Assembly (NCBI GenBank): GCA_033032175.1
Contig: CM065304.1
Location: 1,302,001-1,366,000, forward strand
DNA length: 64,000 bases
Source of the DNA: Saturnia japonica
Lineage: Eukaryota; Arthropoda; Insecta; Lepidoptera; Saturniidae
Direction of reading: 5' to 3'
The translations under genes and the position numbers were made by a program. Positions 1 to 11,571 of this stretch are shown here, one piece after another (within the stretch, counting starts at the first letter, position 1; every line of letters begins with the position of its first letter). The notes under the pieces were generated by a model, which saw only the letters and a list, made by a program, of their open reading frames with translations, was not told the origin of the DNA and searched no databases.

Positions 1-73
1 CGGTTAATAAAACCTTAACCAAATTAATTTTAGTTTTAGTTTTTTTTTTTAAAGACTATCGCTCCCCGAAGTT
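1..73 (+). repeat. 3' end of the left LTR, cut by the window edge
   Basis: Positions 1-73 match 1945-2017 almost base for base, starting with cggttaataaaa and ending in a T-rich tract followed by gctccccgRagtt. The copy at 1945 lies at the other end of a broken gag region, so the pair are the two long terminal repeats of one element. Only the last part of the left LTR is in the window. The few mismatches between the LTRs show that the insertion is not recent. Confidence 0.85.
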
Positions 74-76
74 AAA

Positions 77-94
77 TGGCGCAGCCGGTAGGAT
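77..94 (+). promoter_or_regulatory. Primer binding site, tRNA-Ser type
   Basis: The 18 bases tggcgcagccggtaggat begin three bases after the left LTR. They are nearly complementary to the 3' end of a serine tRNA (...CGACTGCGCCA). A tRNA-Ser primer is known for the 17.6/297 branch of insect gypsy-like elements. This fixes the element's orientation as plus. Confidence 0.8.
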
Positions 95-711
95 TGCTGG
101 CTGTTACCGCGAGTTCGTATTGTGCAGAAATAGTGCATTTCGCGTGTGACAAACAAATTGTTCGTTTTCCCTTAAAATCAGTGAGACGTTCAAGGCGAAA
201 ATCCATGAACCAAATAAATAAGTTAATTATCAAAGGAGTGAAATAATGAAAAAGACAAGCAGAAAGTGAGTAAACCTTGTACTTCCTGTCTCTATAAAAT
301 TGTGTAATTTAGCTAAAATCGTTAAATTACGCTTAAAATTAAGTTATATTAAAGTGCGTATCGTTTGATTAAAATTATTGAACTTAGCACTTTAATATAA
401 CAACTATTTTAAAAATTAAAATAATTTTTAAAATTTACTTTAATTTAATTCGTTTAAAATCAGTGAATTATTTTATTATATTTTTACTATCATATAATTC
501 ATTTAAAAACATTGGATTATTTTATTAATTATAATTTTAAATCCTTTTTAGTAGTTATATAAGTGCGTTCAATAATTAAAATTAATATCAACTATTTTTA
601 TTAAATTATTATTTATAATTCCAGGAACTATTTAAAACGAGTTACTTTTTTCTATAAATTAGATATACTTATTAGTTTATAAAATTTATTAAGATTTTGT
701 ATTAGAGTAAT

Positions 712-1830
712 ATGGCTAATGTGTTTATGCAAATTCCGGGCGTGGCCTCACAAGCTGCGCCGGCGCCCACGCGCGCTCTTTCACCAGTTCACATTCGTCA
801 TTCCTTATTGCCACCCAAAGATGTTTGAAGCTTAATTCCATAATTTAACGGAGACACAAAATTACTTAGTTTAATCATAAGAAAATGTGAATTCGTCATT
901 CAAAGATTTTAGGGTACCGTAGAAAGCAATGTATTTATTATGCAGTATATTACTAGTAAATTAACAGGTAAGGCAGCAGAATTAATAAGCGAAAGGGGTG
1001 AATTAGACGAGAGATAGCCTCAATTAAAAGAGTTATTTATTCAACTTTTTGGCGATCCGCGTAGTGAGGAGTGTGTTGCTATTGAATTAGAGACATTAAA
1101 ATTTAGAAATAACGAATCATATTTAGATTTTTGCAGTCGAATTCAGGACGTTCGAGCTATATTATTATCAAAGGTAAATAAATCAAGGGTCTTCTACACA
1201 AGAAATAGATGCGAAAAAGATTATTTATAATAGTACCTCGTTGAATGTCTTTCTTTATAATTTACCGGAACACATGGATAGGATAATTAGGCTTAAAAAT
1301 CCACAAAACTTAGAAGACGCATTATCACATATTTTAGAGGAAGTCAATTTCCAAGAACAATATAATCTTAGAGCTAGAATGCTTCAGCACCGCCCTCAAC
1401 CCGCGCCTCAACAATCATTGTTTAGATTCACTCCACCACAAGCATTTAAAATCCTGGCGGCAGACCACACTAGACCACAAGTAGGTAACAATTTACCCCA
1501 GCCTCCTCTTAATCTTAAGCCACAACAACAACAATTTGGATATCTACCATCACAGCAATTTGGCTATCGACTACCACAGTAATTTGGTTACCGACCACCA
1601 CAGCAATTTAGTTTTCGCCCTCAAGCGGGTCAAGTTGGTTACAAACCACCGCAAGGACCCGCTAATAACCCACAATTCGGCATCCGACCATAACCAGGTC
1701 AATTCGTACAAATCATCTACAATAAATACGTGTATAAACTCGAAGCTCGCTCAGAGCACCGTGTCAAGCTACCAGTAGATAGAACAAACGGCGAAGCTAT
1801 TTTTAACTTTCAAAAATTTCAGGAGTGTGT
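712..1830 (+). pseudogene. Broken gag and start of pol of a Ty3/gypsy-like LTR retrotransposon
   Basis: An ATG at 712 opens a short frame that soon stops. From about 935 a gag-like reading frame continues with ITSKLTGKAAELIS, then after an in-frame TAG with LKELFIQLFGDP and LDFCSRIQDVR, and after a frameshift near 1190 with NLPEHMDRIIRLKNPQNL. Next come Gln/Pro-rich repeats of the QFGYRPPQ kind with further stops. Near 1740 there is KLPVDRTNGEAIF, which resembles the start of the pol/protease region. Reverse transcriptase, RNase H, integrase and any env are missing, because the sequence passes directly into the right LTR. The copy cannot move by itself. Family placement rests on motif resemblance. 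Confidence 0.8.
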
Positions 1831-2017
1831 TCGCTGACCCACCGTCGTTTCCACGAAAGGTCTAGACGTCAGCTCAGCATATATAGATTAGGTAGAAGTT
1901 AGTTTAGTTTTTAAGAGCAGTCTCGAATCGACCATCAATCTGTACGGTTAATAAAATCTTAACCAAATTAGTTTTAGTTTTAGTTTTTTTTTAAAGACTT
2001 TTGCGCTCCCCGGAGTT
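1822..2017 (+). repeat. Right LTR of the gypsy-like element
   Basis: The 3' boundary is set by the match to 1-73. The 5' boundary is inferred: agtgtgttcgctgacc near 1822 looks like an LTR start of the AGT type, but with the left LTR cut off it cannot be confirmed. No clear polypurine tract is visible before it. Confidence 0.6.
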
Positions 2018-2063
2018 TGTCCCAAGGATTGGACTCAAAACGGCACAAATATGTAGCCCTTAC

Positions 2064-2120
2064 CTTCAGCTTTATACTTGAATCGCTTGAAACCCTCTGC
2101 TGAGGTGGCTGCTGCGCCAG
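2064..2120 (-). other. Candidate internal coding exon (minus strand)
   Basis: On the minus strand a pyrimidine-rich run (ctcctgtttacttccttgag) leads to an AG at 2121-2122. It is followed by 57 bases open without stops in the frame LAQQPPQQRV...IKLK and ending ctgaag, directly before a consensus donor gtaagg. GC content is well above the neighbourhood. A second frame (AGAAATSAEGFKRF...) is also open, and an AG two bases earlier could be used instead. No protein family is recognised. It lies on the same strand as the first exon at 59.7 kb, but membership in one gene is only a guess. Confidence 0.3.
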
Positions 2121-2127
2121 CTCTCAA

Positions 2128-3705
2128 GGAAGTAAACAGGAGATGAGACGATATCAAGGTACCATATTAAGGTCCTATTCCCTTACAATCGAAATTATAT
2201 CATAAATCTATACCAATAATATAAAGCTCTAGAGATCGTTTGTTTAACCATCAAGGTTAAGCAATCTGGTAATATGTAGGCAAGTGTGTAAACAAAAATG
2301 TGTTAGCGGCCGCACGGTGGAGGGTTATATGATAAAACAAGATGTGCTCCACAATTTCATCCGTGTTAAGATTTTGGATAGGATTTTCATAAAATTCGTT
2401 CTTACTGAACGTCTACATCGCAAAAGGAGTAACTATGCTGAGTTTTAAGTCAATCGGACTTACAGTTTCGGAGATCTCGTGCTGAGTGAGTGAGTGAGTA
2501 AGTGGTATTTCGCTTAAAAACATCTGGGTGACCGAGCTGTGTGTGTAAACTTCGAACGTAAAACATTATCTAAATGTAAAGTTTCATCGAAATCGTTGAA
2601 GCCGTTTACGAGAAACCAATTACATATATACAATATGTATTGAAAACCCCGTCGAATCCGAAAAGGGTATTTATTGTCCCAATGACATTACCAAAAAAAA
2701 AAATATCAAAATTTTATTTATTACGAAAATAAAAATGTTATTGCGATATAAAATTTATATATTTAGTTTTAGTTTCCCTAAAATTTTGCAAATTTTTAAA
2801 ACATAAGAACACCGCCGCTAACCCCGGCGCGGCGCAGCCGTAAGTTTGAATGAATGGCGGTACCCTGCGCTGCACCACCTGTATTGCCAAGTAAGTTTTC
2901 TTATTTAACTAATTTTTTTAACATTTTAATAGGGGTAATTTTTTTACTTATAATCTGAGATAGATAACATAAACAGAATATAATCTCTATACCTTACAAT
3001 ACCTTAACGGATCCGACGGGGATTTATATATTGTAAATAATCAAGAATTGCTAACTTAATATAATAAGACATCTAAATGTAAAGTTTCATCAAAATCGTT
3101 GAAGCCGTTTCCGAGAAACCAATTACATTATATATGTATACAAGAATTGCCCTCTTAATATAATAAGATAGAATAGATAGATGTACAAAAAAGTGAAAAT
3201 TATCTACCAACTTTCAGCATATTTTCGTTGTAATGTCGAATCCAATCTGATATATAAAACGTAAGCCTGTCTGTCTGTAGTCAATAAATTGAAGATGGTA
3301 TCATTTTTGTTGTCGACAATTCGCTTATTGTTTTTCCACAAACGTTTGTCATGTCAGTATTATTTGTGAAACAGATAAACGTGTACAGAAACCCTTAGAA
3401 GTTATCTATATTTATAATCATGTAGTTCTGTCTGTACCTTTCTCTTGTGTTTTTATAATTTTATCGTCGGTTTGGTGTTACAAAATTTTTTGACACTGAT
3501 CACGAATATCAGATTTTGTCTTTTTGTATGTCCCTATTTAATTAAAAAATGGCTAGACCGATTAGTATGAAATTTTGTCCAGGGGAAGCTTATGTCATTC
3601 CTCAATTTATAGACTACAAAAATGTTCTGTAATATGAGTAAAAATAACATTGCGAGATGAAAATAAGACAGTTTATGTATATATTTTTGGGTAGTATGTA
3701 GTTAA
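2128..3705. other. Non-coding stretch with a short repeated segment
   Basis: No gene is seen. A segment of about 70 bases (catctaaatgtaaagtttcat followed by aaatcgttgaagccgttt) occurs at about 2567 and again at about 3068, the wording typical of tails of insect interspersed repeats. A GC-rich patch at 2815-2890 holds two sites resembling plus-strand splice donors (gtaagttt), without a supported exon. A separate repeat-like phrase lies at 3495-3660. Confidence 0.5.
2483..2498. repeat. (TGAG)n microsatellite
   Basis: Four TGAG units in a row, followed by a degenerate unit (taag). Confidence 0.8.
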
Positions 3706-4219
3706 TCTATACAATTAATAAAATTGAAGTGTCTATTTGTATGTCAAAATAACAATTTTTTACTAAATGCATATGAAAGTATATATGATAACAATAACCA
3801 AAAGCCCATTTTTTAAATTTTTGTCTGTCTGTCTGTTTGTTCCGGGTAATCTCCGAGACGGTGGGACCGATTTTGATGGGACTTAAACTGATACATAGCT
3901 GATGATATAGGGAGTAACTTAGGCTACTTTTATTTTAGAAAAAGAATATGGGTTCTGTAAAAAAAAAACTAGTCATGGTTAATCAATTCGGGCGTTTAAA
4001 TGGCTTATGCTGAGTAAACCATAAGAGATATAGCAAATTAATTTACTACATAATTATACACATTAAAAAGACCTACAAAACAGTCTGGGAGAGTATACAT
4101 ATATCTTCTAAGGAACACCCACAATAATCATTTTTGTTTTTAAAATAGCCGGGAGCGGGGGTGCAAGATTCGCGCGGCCATTCTGTAGTCCACGTGAGCG
4201 AAGCCACGGGCACAGCTAG
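3706..4219 (+). mobile_element. Helitron-like family A, complete copy
   Basis: The copy starts TCTATACAATTAATAAAATTG and ends gggcacagCTAG, with host A before and host T after. This is the Helitron pattern (5' TC, 3' CTRR, insertion between A and T). A GC-rich short hairpin-capable tract lies just inside the 3' end. Inside are a (GTCT)n run, then ccgggtaatctccgagacgg and gtgaatcaattcgggcg-type blocks shared by all family A copies. There is no Rep/helicase coding, so it is non-autonomous. Confidence 0.65.
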
Positions 4220-4887
4220 TAATACAATTAATATGTCGAAGAGAGACATCAAGATAGACTATCGGATACACCAGGATTTTCCTTGATAACTTCATTACGG
4301 AATAACAGATCTTATGGGCGTAATCAGGGTTAAATGCAAGAAATGTAGAGATTTGTAATAACGATCCAAGTGATAATGATGTCTATTTATTTGGGGGTGC
4401 CCCCAGTGGCCCCCAACCTCCCCTAAATAGTCACCCCAGCCTAGCATGTCTGATGTTGTTGCTATCCGTAGGTGACCTGGTTACTGATCTTGAAAGTTCT
4501 CACGATTCGTCAAGCTTCAGCCATAATGATCATATCATCGGGTTCCAACCCAGTATTGTCTCGAACAACCTTGATTCAATATTAACGGTATTCATGTTGC
4601 GATGCGGTTCCAGCAAGAATCATCATTCAAGCCCTGAAGCCGCTGCGGCTTTTACAGCTTCACCGAACTTGGCCAAGCCCGTCATTATATGCTTATTGCT
4701 TGTATAGCTGCGTACACCATAGAACACAAGTATTGTTGCTAGCGCGCAACGTATCTACTTTCTTTCCATTTATTATATTTTCCACGTATTTTCAGTACTC
4801 CAGAAAACTATTATCCAGTTGCTATGACACATGTTTTTGTTTTTTAATAATCACATAGACACGATTCTCTGACAAATATGTTATGTA
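4220..4887. other. Gene-free stretch with a SINE fragment
   Basis: At about 4632-4672 the words ccctgaagccgctgcggc and ttttacagcttcaccg match the minus orientation of the poly(A) SINE seen complete at 34.6 kb and in fragments at 41.7 kb. The open frame over 4453-4707 has no recognisable product. Confidence 0.5.
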
Positions 4888-5103
4888 CAAAAAAGAAACC
4901 CAACATGAAGGATTTTAAAAAGTTCCCTTTGTGGATCTTCTAAGTTCAAAGTCGAATGCCAATCCACCCTTGAGCCATCCCCTATCCAACAAAAGAAGAA
5001 TTATTCAAATCGGTTCATAAACAAAGAAGTTATGGCTGACCATCCATAAAAAAATATACATTCGAATTGATTAACCTCCCGTCTTTTTTTGAAATTGGTT
5101 AAA
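4888..5103 (+). repeat. LINE-like 3' tail (type L)
   Basis: The segment contains aatcggttcataaacaaaga followed by agttatggctgaccatcca and then cattcgaattgattaacctcc, ending in a T-rich stretch and a gttaaa tail. Related copies lie at 43.7, 47.6 and 58.0 kb. The wording is typical of the 3' untranslated end of lepidopteran LINEs, but no coding part is present. Confidence 0.5.
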
Positions 5104-5141
5104 TAACATATAATATGTCTTGGTTTAAGTGGTCTAGTAAA

Positions 5142-5245
5142 TCATTATATTAATACGTGAAGCAAAAACTTTCTACCTCTTTTAAGCGTATTGCGTGCAC
5201 GGAAGACTGTGATATTTGGCATGGTTAAAGTTTATAGGTTAATAG
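5142..5245 (+). mobile_element. Helitron-like family B, 5' fragment
   Basis: It begins TCATTATATTAATACGTGAA with the family B head (gcgtattgcgtgcacggaag and ggcatggttaaagttta) and breaks off after about 100 bases. Confidence 0.55.
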
Positions 5246-6707
5246 CGAGAAATAATAAAATATTAGTATCCATGTTAAAATTAACAAGCTTTAGATTAAC
5301 CAACTGCATATTTTAAATGTATTCATAGATCATATATTCGGTTACAATTGAAAACGGGCGGAATGGTACCAGTATTTGTAGGCCACGTTGTATAATATGT
5401 ACGTTTCATACACGTTCCAATAAACAAGCGGTGTCCACTCCATCTAGTTCGTGGTTTGTTACGAACCGAAGCATGCATTCTGACTATTGATTCTCACCCC
5501 TACTTCCCAGCCCTCTCAAAACGTTGCTCGTTGTTAACTTATTAATTTCGTAGAGTATAAGCACAAAACAAGAGCTGATGTAGCAGTTACCATGTTTCTC
5601 GAGCACTCAGGACGATCTACGCCGAGTCAGACCGAAGTTTCTATTATGAACGGCTCAACGGCGTACTTATGATATTGTATGCATAGAGTTAATTTGTTCC
5701 TGTTTACGTCTCATCAAATGTGTTGCTGCATTTAAGTAGTTTTGAACATAAAGGACTTTTTTTATATTACGCAACTGTTATTACGATTTTAATGTATCGG
5801 CATATGGCATTAACTGTCTGTGCTTCGCTGTACTAACAAGGTCTCATAGCGGCTATGAAGATCATTTTAAAACAGACTCACCCCTTGAAACTACAAAACC
5901 GTTACGGTACGACCAGCATAACTTGACACACCACTGTGTTTTTATTGTTTGTTGACACAGCAGAGTTTCCTTGTTATGTTTATTCCTTATGACCAACATC
6001 ATCAAGTAATGCAATATAATAGCATCAGTTTTTTTAATGATTAGATTCGATTTCCGATTCGTGTATGTTTTTTTTTTTAAATCTATGGATGTAGTTTTCC
6101 TTAGCTTTAAAAACAATGTAATTGTTCTTTAGAACATTTACTGACTTTTAATATTTACTATACACAGTACTTGTTAAGAATGAAAGTTATGCACATATCT
6201 CATAGGGTATTAGATTTTAAGAGGTATTTAGAGTTAAGTTATTATTATTTTTTGATCTCTTACCTGTATTTGTACCTTACGAAATAAAATAAATATTTCT
6301 CTATCTATTATAGTTTCAGAGTTCCTTTAACTGACCTAATTGAATGTTTAACTATGTTATTCATAAGGCGGTCTCGACACATTTCAAGTGTCAAATCCCC
6401 TACAATCATAAATATTTTATAAGTAAAACTATATCTTTTCTGAATTGAAATCAGTAACCTCAAATAAGTAAACTATGAATTATCAATTCCAATTGTAAAT
6501 GTTCAAATTTATCGTTAAAATACCACTAATTACTAACGTTTCCAAATTAATTTGTGAGAATAAAATTACATATCATAATACTAACCGCTTTCGAAATGAA
6601 ATATGGTGAAATTCATTTGGAAAATTGTTTTCGAATCAACCCTTTTCAAATTTATTGTTAATTTCTGTTAACAGTTACACACTATACGCCATATATGTTT
6701 ATCATTA
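5246..6707. other. AT-rich stretch without gene
   Basis: Nothing coding is supported. The words cttacctgtatttgtacctt followed by acgaaataaaataaat at 6261-6300 look like the polyadenylated tail of an old retroelement. Confidence 0.4.
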
Positions 6708-7241
6708 TCTATACAATTATTAAAATTGAAGTGTCTGTTTGTATTATAAAAAAAAAAACAGCTTTTTACTAAATGCATATATGAAAGTATATACGATACT
6801 AAATAAAATAAAAACAATTTTTTTTGCCTTTGTGTGTATTCCGGCTAATCTCCGAAACAGTTGTACCGATTTTAACGGGACTTTCACTATCAGATACCTG
6901 TTTTTATAAGGTGTAACTTGGTGACTTCTATTTTAGAAAAAAATATTAGGGTTCCGTGCAAAAAATAAAATAAACTGGTCATGGTGAATCAATTCGGGCA
7001 CTTAAATAGCTTACGCTGAGTAAACCATATAAGATATACCAAATTAATGTACCACATAATTGTAGATCATAAAAATATCTAGAAATAAAGTCAGCACGAG
7101 TATATGTTTAACTTGTAAGGATAACCTACAATAAGCATTTTTGTCTTAAAAATAACCGGGAACGGGGGTAGCACGATTCGTGCGTATGCCTGATCGACAG
7201 CGTTCTTTAGTTCACGCAATCGTAGCCGCGGGCACAGCTAG
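6708..7241 (+). mobile_element. Helitron-like family A, complete copy
   Basis: It runs from TCTATACAATTATTAAAATT to gggcacagCTAG and is flanked by A and T. It has no long (GTCT)n run, unlike the 3.7-kb copy, and carries a small 3' insertion (cctgatcgacagcg) before the terminal GC-rich tract. Confidence 0.65.
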
Positions 7242-7358
7242 TATAATGTATTTGTCTTGTAATATGTATAGCTTAAAATTTGTACAAAACTTTTTATATC
7301 AATACAATATTTATATTGTCTATGTATTTGAAATAATCGTTTTTATTTTATACTGAAG

Positions 7359-7830
7359 AATGGCGTCGATTAGGCACACGCACGAATCGTGCTACCCCGC
7401 TCCCGGTAAAACGCTTTTTGTGGTTGATTCTTAGAAGATAGACATATGCTCTTGTTGACTTTTTAATATCTACAATTATGTGGTACATTAATTTGACTTT
7501 TATGGTTTACTCAGCGTAATCCATTTAATCGCCCGAATTTATTCACCATGCCTAATTTATTATTTGCGCGGAACTCAAATAATTTTTTCAAAATAAATTC
7601 AGCTTTAGTTACTCCTTATAGCATCAGCTCTCTGCCAGTAAAAGTCTCGACAAAAGTAGTTCAACCGTTTTGAAGATTACCCAGAACAAACAGACAGATA
7701 GATAAACAATAATTTTAAAAGTTAGTGTTTTGTTATAATTAACTTATATATGTACTTTCATATGCATTCGGTTCGTGTATTCAGTTTTGACATTACAAGA
7801 CAGATACATCAGTTTTATTAATATTATAGA
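7359..7830 (-). mobile_element. Helitron-like family A, truncated at its 3' end
   Basis: It is the reverse complement of family A from the gaatcgtgctaccccgctcc block to the 5' terminus (…attataga). The terminal CTAG tail is missing. It lies 120 bases from the previous copy in opposite orientation, so the two could form a hairpin. Confidence 0.6.
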
Positions 7831-8554
7831 CTAGGTTGGCCCACAAACGTTGTTCTACACTTTCCAGTAGTCATTACCTAGGCGCCACCTATCGCTTTCA
7901 GCTTTCACTATATTTTCTTAATGAAAAAACACTCAGATCTACCAACTTTCATGGTTATCTGTCAAATAGTAGGTAGTTTATCAATGTTAAATATACAAAT
8001 ATCAATCTAAATGTTATATAAATCTACCTATAAATTATACTTTTTATTATTCGATGCATACTAAAAACATAATTAAGTCAGAAACCGAAGGTCTGTGATA
8101 AGAAAAATGACAGTTGTAACTTTTTCAAAACGTCCCTCGTCTAACTAACACAATGGTAATGATTATTATACCTAACTGATCTCGATCGATTTTCATTTTA
8201 TATCTTCACGAGTATTTTCCATTAATATACGCATTTACGTCATACAATTTAGTCATGTATATTGCGCGTTTATTACAATTAACGAGAAGTACATCACATA
8301 GTTAATTTTACATCCATAAATGAAACAAAACAAATAAAAAAATATTTTTTTGGATTTTAAACATATCTCTTTAATATTCATTTTATAGAACATGGTTAAA
8401 CTTATAAATAACAGAATCTACATAAATATATGTATTTTTACAAAAAATTGTAGCTAATACATTTTATATTTTGTAGAGTTGTTAGTTTGAATTTTTTCAA
8501 AGCGTATTCAAAATGTTTACTCATTGTGATGATTATAAAATTATTATATTATTA

Positions 8555-8964
8555 TCTATACAAGTATAGAGCTCAAAAGATTTATTCATTTTGTGGCTTA
8601 TTTATTGAGGAAGGTTATCTATCCGAATATTATAAAGCTGAAGAGTTTGGAAAATTATCTTAATGTTATATAGCCCATTTATCTACGAAGGCTATAGGAT
8701 ATTTAACATCACGCTATGACCGATAGGAACAGAGCATCAATGAAAAATGTTGCAATAAACGGGGATAATCTATTCCTTTTGAGAGCTTCCATTATGTGAC
8801 GCAGACGAAGTTGCACGGGTCAGCTACTAGGAGGCCATTCATAAATTACGTCACACGTTTAGGGGGAGGGAGGGGGTCGACGAAGTGTGACCAGCTGTGA
8901 CAAGGACGGGGGAGGGGTAAAAAATCATGAAATTCGTGTGACGTAATTTATGGATGGCCCCTAG
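8555..8964 (+). mobile_element. Helitron-like family G, interrupted by a MITE in its last bases
   Basis: It starts TCTATACAAGTATAGAGC after a host A, passes ttataaagctgaagagttt and aacatcacgctatgaccgat, and ends gcacgggtcagctaCTAG. The terminal CTAG is split by the MITE at 8830-8961: removing the MITE and one TA leaves CTAG followed by T, the expected end. Confidence 0.6.
8830..8961. mobile_element. 132-bp MITE with long terminal inverted repeats and TA duplication
   Basis: Left end ggaggccattcataaattac plus gtcacacg, right end the near-perfect inverse cgtgtgacgtaatttatgga followed by tggcccc. TA lies on both sides (8828-8829 and 8962-8963). The centre is G-rich. TA target duplication and the size suggest a Tc1/mariner-superfamily MITE. 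A half-similar fragment (attaataaattacgtcaaag) occurs at about 47903. Confidence 0.75.
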
Positions 8965-9039
8965 TTTGTATAACCTTACGGTACAGCTTTCAGAAACGGA
9001 GCAGTAGCCATAAACAACAAGTAATCTGGAAACCTTTAG

Positions 9040-9154
9040 GTAAGTATGGGAAGTGAAAATAACGAAATATTACAAGAATGCTTTCTCAGCGCCGCACCGC
9101 GGTAGCGAGTTGCTCGAATAAATTTAACATGGGTAAACCGCCAGGTATAGCTAG
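9040..9154 (+). mobile_element. Helitron-like family C, 3' fragment
   Basis: The last part reads gggtaaaccgccaggtatagCTAG followed by T. This matches the degenerate 3' tail of family C (cgggtgaaaccgtggggcac). Confidence 0.4.
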
Positions 9155-9789
9155 TACTGTAATCATAAAAATCCACAACATTATGGTACACGCTATGATT
9201 GGGAAGATTTACATCAATCGGTCTTCAATGAGTTTTAGTTAAATTTATACATACTTAATTTGTTATAGAGACGAAGGAACATTGTATCTTATTAAGAATC
9301 GAGTAACCCTGTTAGGGGCAGTTGCTACACAATACGGTCGATCAATGTTGGGTGTCAGTTCATTTTCATTCTTCTGAAAAGCTTTACACATGCAAATACT
9401 GCGTATTGAAATAAAATCAATATTCTGGCAGTTTCAAAATTCTCCTTATTGGGGATTTTTTGTAAGAGTTCAATGCCTACTTTATTAAAATACTTTTATC
9501 ATATACACATCCGGCTGGGCACCATTATGTCATAGTAGAAATTTTGTCTATCCCCACATTTAAGTGCGTTACAATCTGAGATCAGCATATTTACTATTCC
9601 TATTTAGTGGTCGAGTGGTTTAGACCGGCGGAATATCAATTCGAGGTCCGTACGTACGAACTCCGGTTACATGCAACGTATTCTTTCGAAATTCGCGTAT
9701 ATTCACTAATACAAATTGGTTACAATATCGGCTGGCAGTGAAGGAAAGCATCGTGAGGATACCTGAACGCTTGAGAAATTCTCGTGTAG

Positions 9790-10030
9790 TACCACTGTAT
9801 GAGGGATAATACTAACTGTACTCAGAGATGGCGCTAGTGGTGAGATAAATCGCGCTTTTATTTGTTAAATCGTCGCAGTAGGCGTTTGCGAGTATAATGT
9901 AAATAGTGTCGTTAAAATGCTATGTAATCCATCAAATTTTTGTAAGCTTAAATCTTTCGAAAGATTGATTGGCTTTAGAGGTGTTATATTATATGGTAGT
10001 GAAAGTACTAGAGGTGTTATATTAGGCTGA
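9790..10030 (+). repeat. Dispersed repeat D
   Basis: It contains gagatggcgctagtggtgag, the palindrome-like aatctttcgaaagattgatt and taccata/tatggta blocks with aggtgttatatta. The same series appears reversed at 55060-55285. It has no coding and its type is unknown. Confidence 0.5.
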
Positions 10031-10045
10031 TATTTTGATATTTCT

Positions 10046-10548
10046 AATTTATACAATGTATAAAATTGAAGTGTCTGTTTGTAATGTCAAAATAACAGTT
10101 TTTTACTAAATGCAAATGAAAGTATGTACGATACCCATAACAAAAAGCCAATTTTTATCTGTGTGTCTGTCTGTCTGTCTGTTTGTTTCGGGTAATCTCC
10201 GAAACGGTTGGACCGATTTTGACGGGTCTTTCATAAGAAGTAACCAAGGCTACTTTTATTTTAGAAAAATAATTAGGGTTCCGCACAAATAAAAAATACT
10301 GGACATGGTGAATCAATCCGGGCGCTAAAATGGATTACGCTGAGTAAACTATAAGAGACATGTCAAATTATGTACTAAACAATTGTAGACATTAAAAAAA
10401 CCTACAAAAAAGTCTGGGGGAGTATACGTCTATCTTCTAAGGAATACCCACAATAAGCATATTTGTCTTTAAAATAGCCGGGAGCAGGGGAGCAAGATTC
10501 TCGCGGGCATTCTGTAGTCCACGTGAGCGACGCCACGGGCACAGCTAG
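10046..10548 (+). mobile_element. Helitron-like family A copy
   Basis: The 5' end is degenerate (ttatacaatgtataaaattg), the 3' end intact (gggcacagCTAG then T). It contains (GTCT)n at 10165-10180. Confidence 0.6.
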
Positions 10549-10627
10549 TACTTCTATAAAGACAATATTTTTATTTGGCAGCCGCTAACTACTAAAGACA
10601 TTAAGGCTAGCTAGAAACTGTAGCCTA

Positions 10628-10774
10628 ATGTTATATAATATAACCTATACTATTCTTCGTGAGTCTATGATAGCATATCAAAAAATTATATTGAAATTCG
10701 ATTGGTAGTTCCAGAGATTAGCGTGTTTAAACAAATAAAAAACCGTTTTATTATATTATTATTATTAGTATAGA
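10628..10774 (-). mobile_element. Helitron-like family C, 5' fragment
   Basis: Reverse complement of the family C head: gttccagagattagcgtgtt followed by taaacaaa, then tagtatagaT at the terminus. Confidence 0.5.
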
Positions 10775-10984
10775 TTTTACATGTTTTTTTTTTTAAATAT
10801 TGAATGATGCGTATAATTTAAAACTAAAATATTCTAGTCCTTACCATTACAAACGGTGACTTTCGAGACATTCCAATTTTAGTATGTATTTGCTTATGTT
10901 TTTAAGTGAATTCAACCTTTTTTGTATAAAATCGGATTGAGTTTTCAAACATGTGTCAAAATAAAATGTAATTTAAACCAAACC

Positions 10985-11335
10985 ACTAAGGAGTATTGAT
11001 ATCAACTTCGAAGCAAGTCGCCGTCAAAATAACTTCTACCTCTTTTAATCTCGTTAGGGGATGAATTTCAATAAAATACGAAACAAGTCTTCCATAAATT
11101 GTGTTAAAAAAGGTTTATGTAAAATTTGGAGTAGATTGAACAAAGGAACCGCGTTGTCCCATACAAACATTGCCTCCCCTTTTTCACCCCCTTAGGGGTA
11201 GAAGTTCGGAAAATCCTTTCTTATCGGAAGCCTACGTCATACAAAGAGCACACACTCCAAGTTTGAGGTCTCTACGATCAGCGGTTTAGGCTGTGCGTTG
11301 ATCCGTCAGTCTGTCATTCAGGACAAAGCATTTTA
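10985..11335 (+). repeat. LINE-like 3' tail (type E)
   Basis: It contains gtattgatatcaacttcgaa, gttaggggatgaatttcaat and cccccttaggggtagaag, then tctacgatcagcggtttagg and a cagtctgtcattcag end. It matches 38280-38560 and in part 45345-45500. No open frame is kept. Confidence 0.5.
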
Positions 11336-11571
11336 TATGTATAGAATATAAACATAATATTTTTATGTTTTCTGAAGGATTCTCTTCTACTACGTGTGAA
11401 CTACACATATGTTTTTTTTAATTCTCCACATATACTATCCTGTGCCCTATTAAAAGATAAAAAAAAAATTCTACGCCGATTTAATTTGAAACAAAATATT
11501 TAAAAATTTGATTCAAAATTGTAACAAACGTAATTTTGCATAATATATATGTTAGGTACTTTGTTTTAATA

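Noticed and set aside
1536..1778. 80-codon plus-strand open frame
   Set aside because: It is the wrong frame of the gag Gln/Pro repeats (regular HHSNL words are a by-product).
6255..6300. Minus-strand splice donor cag|gtaaga
   Set aside because: The upstream sequence has aataaa-rich retroelement-tail character and no open exon.
10160..10185. GTCT runs as a possible CRISPR-like or regulatory array
   Set aside because: They are microsatellite variation inside family A copies; no spacer-repeat structure exists anywhere in the window.
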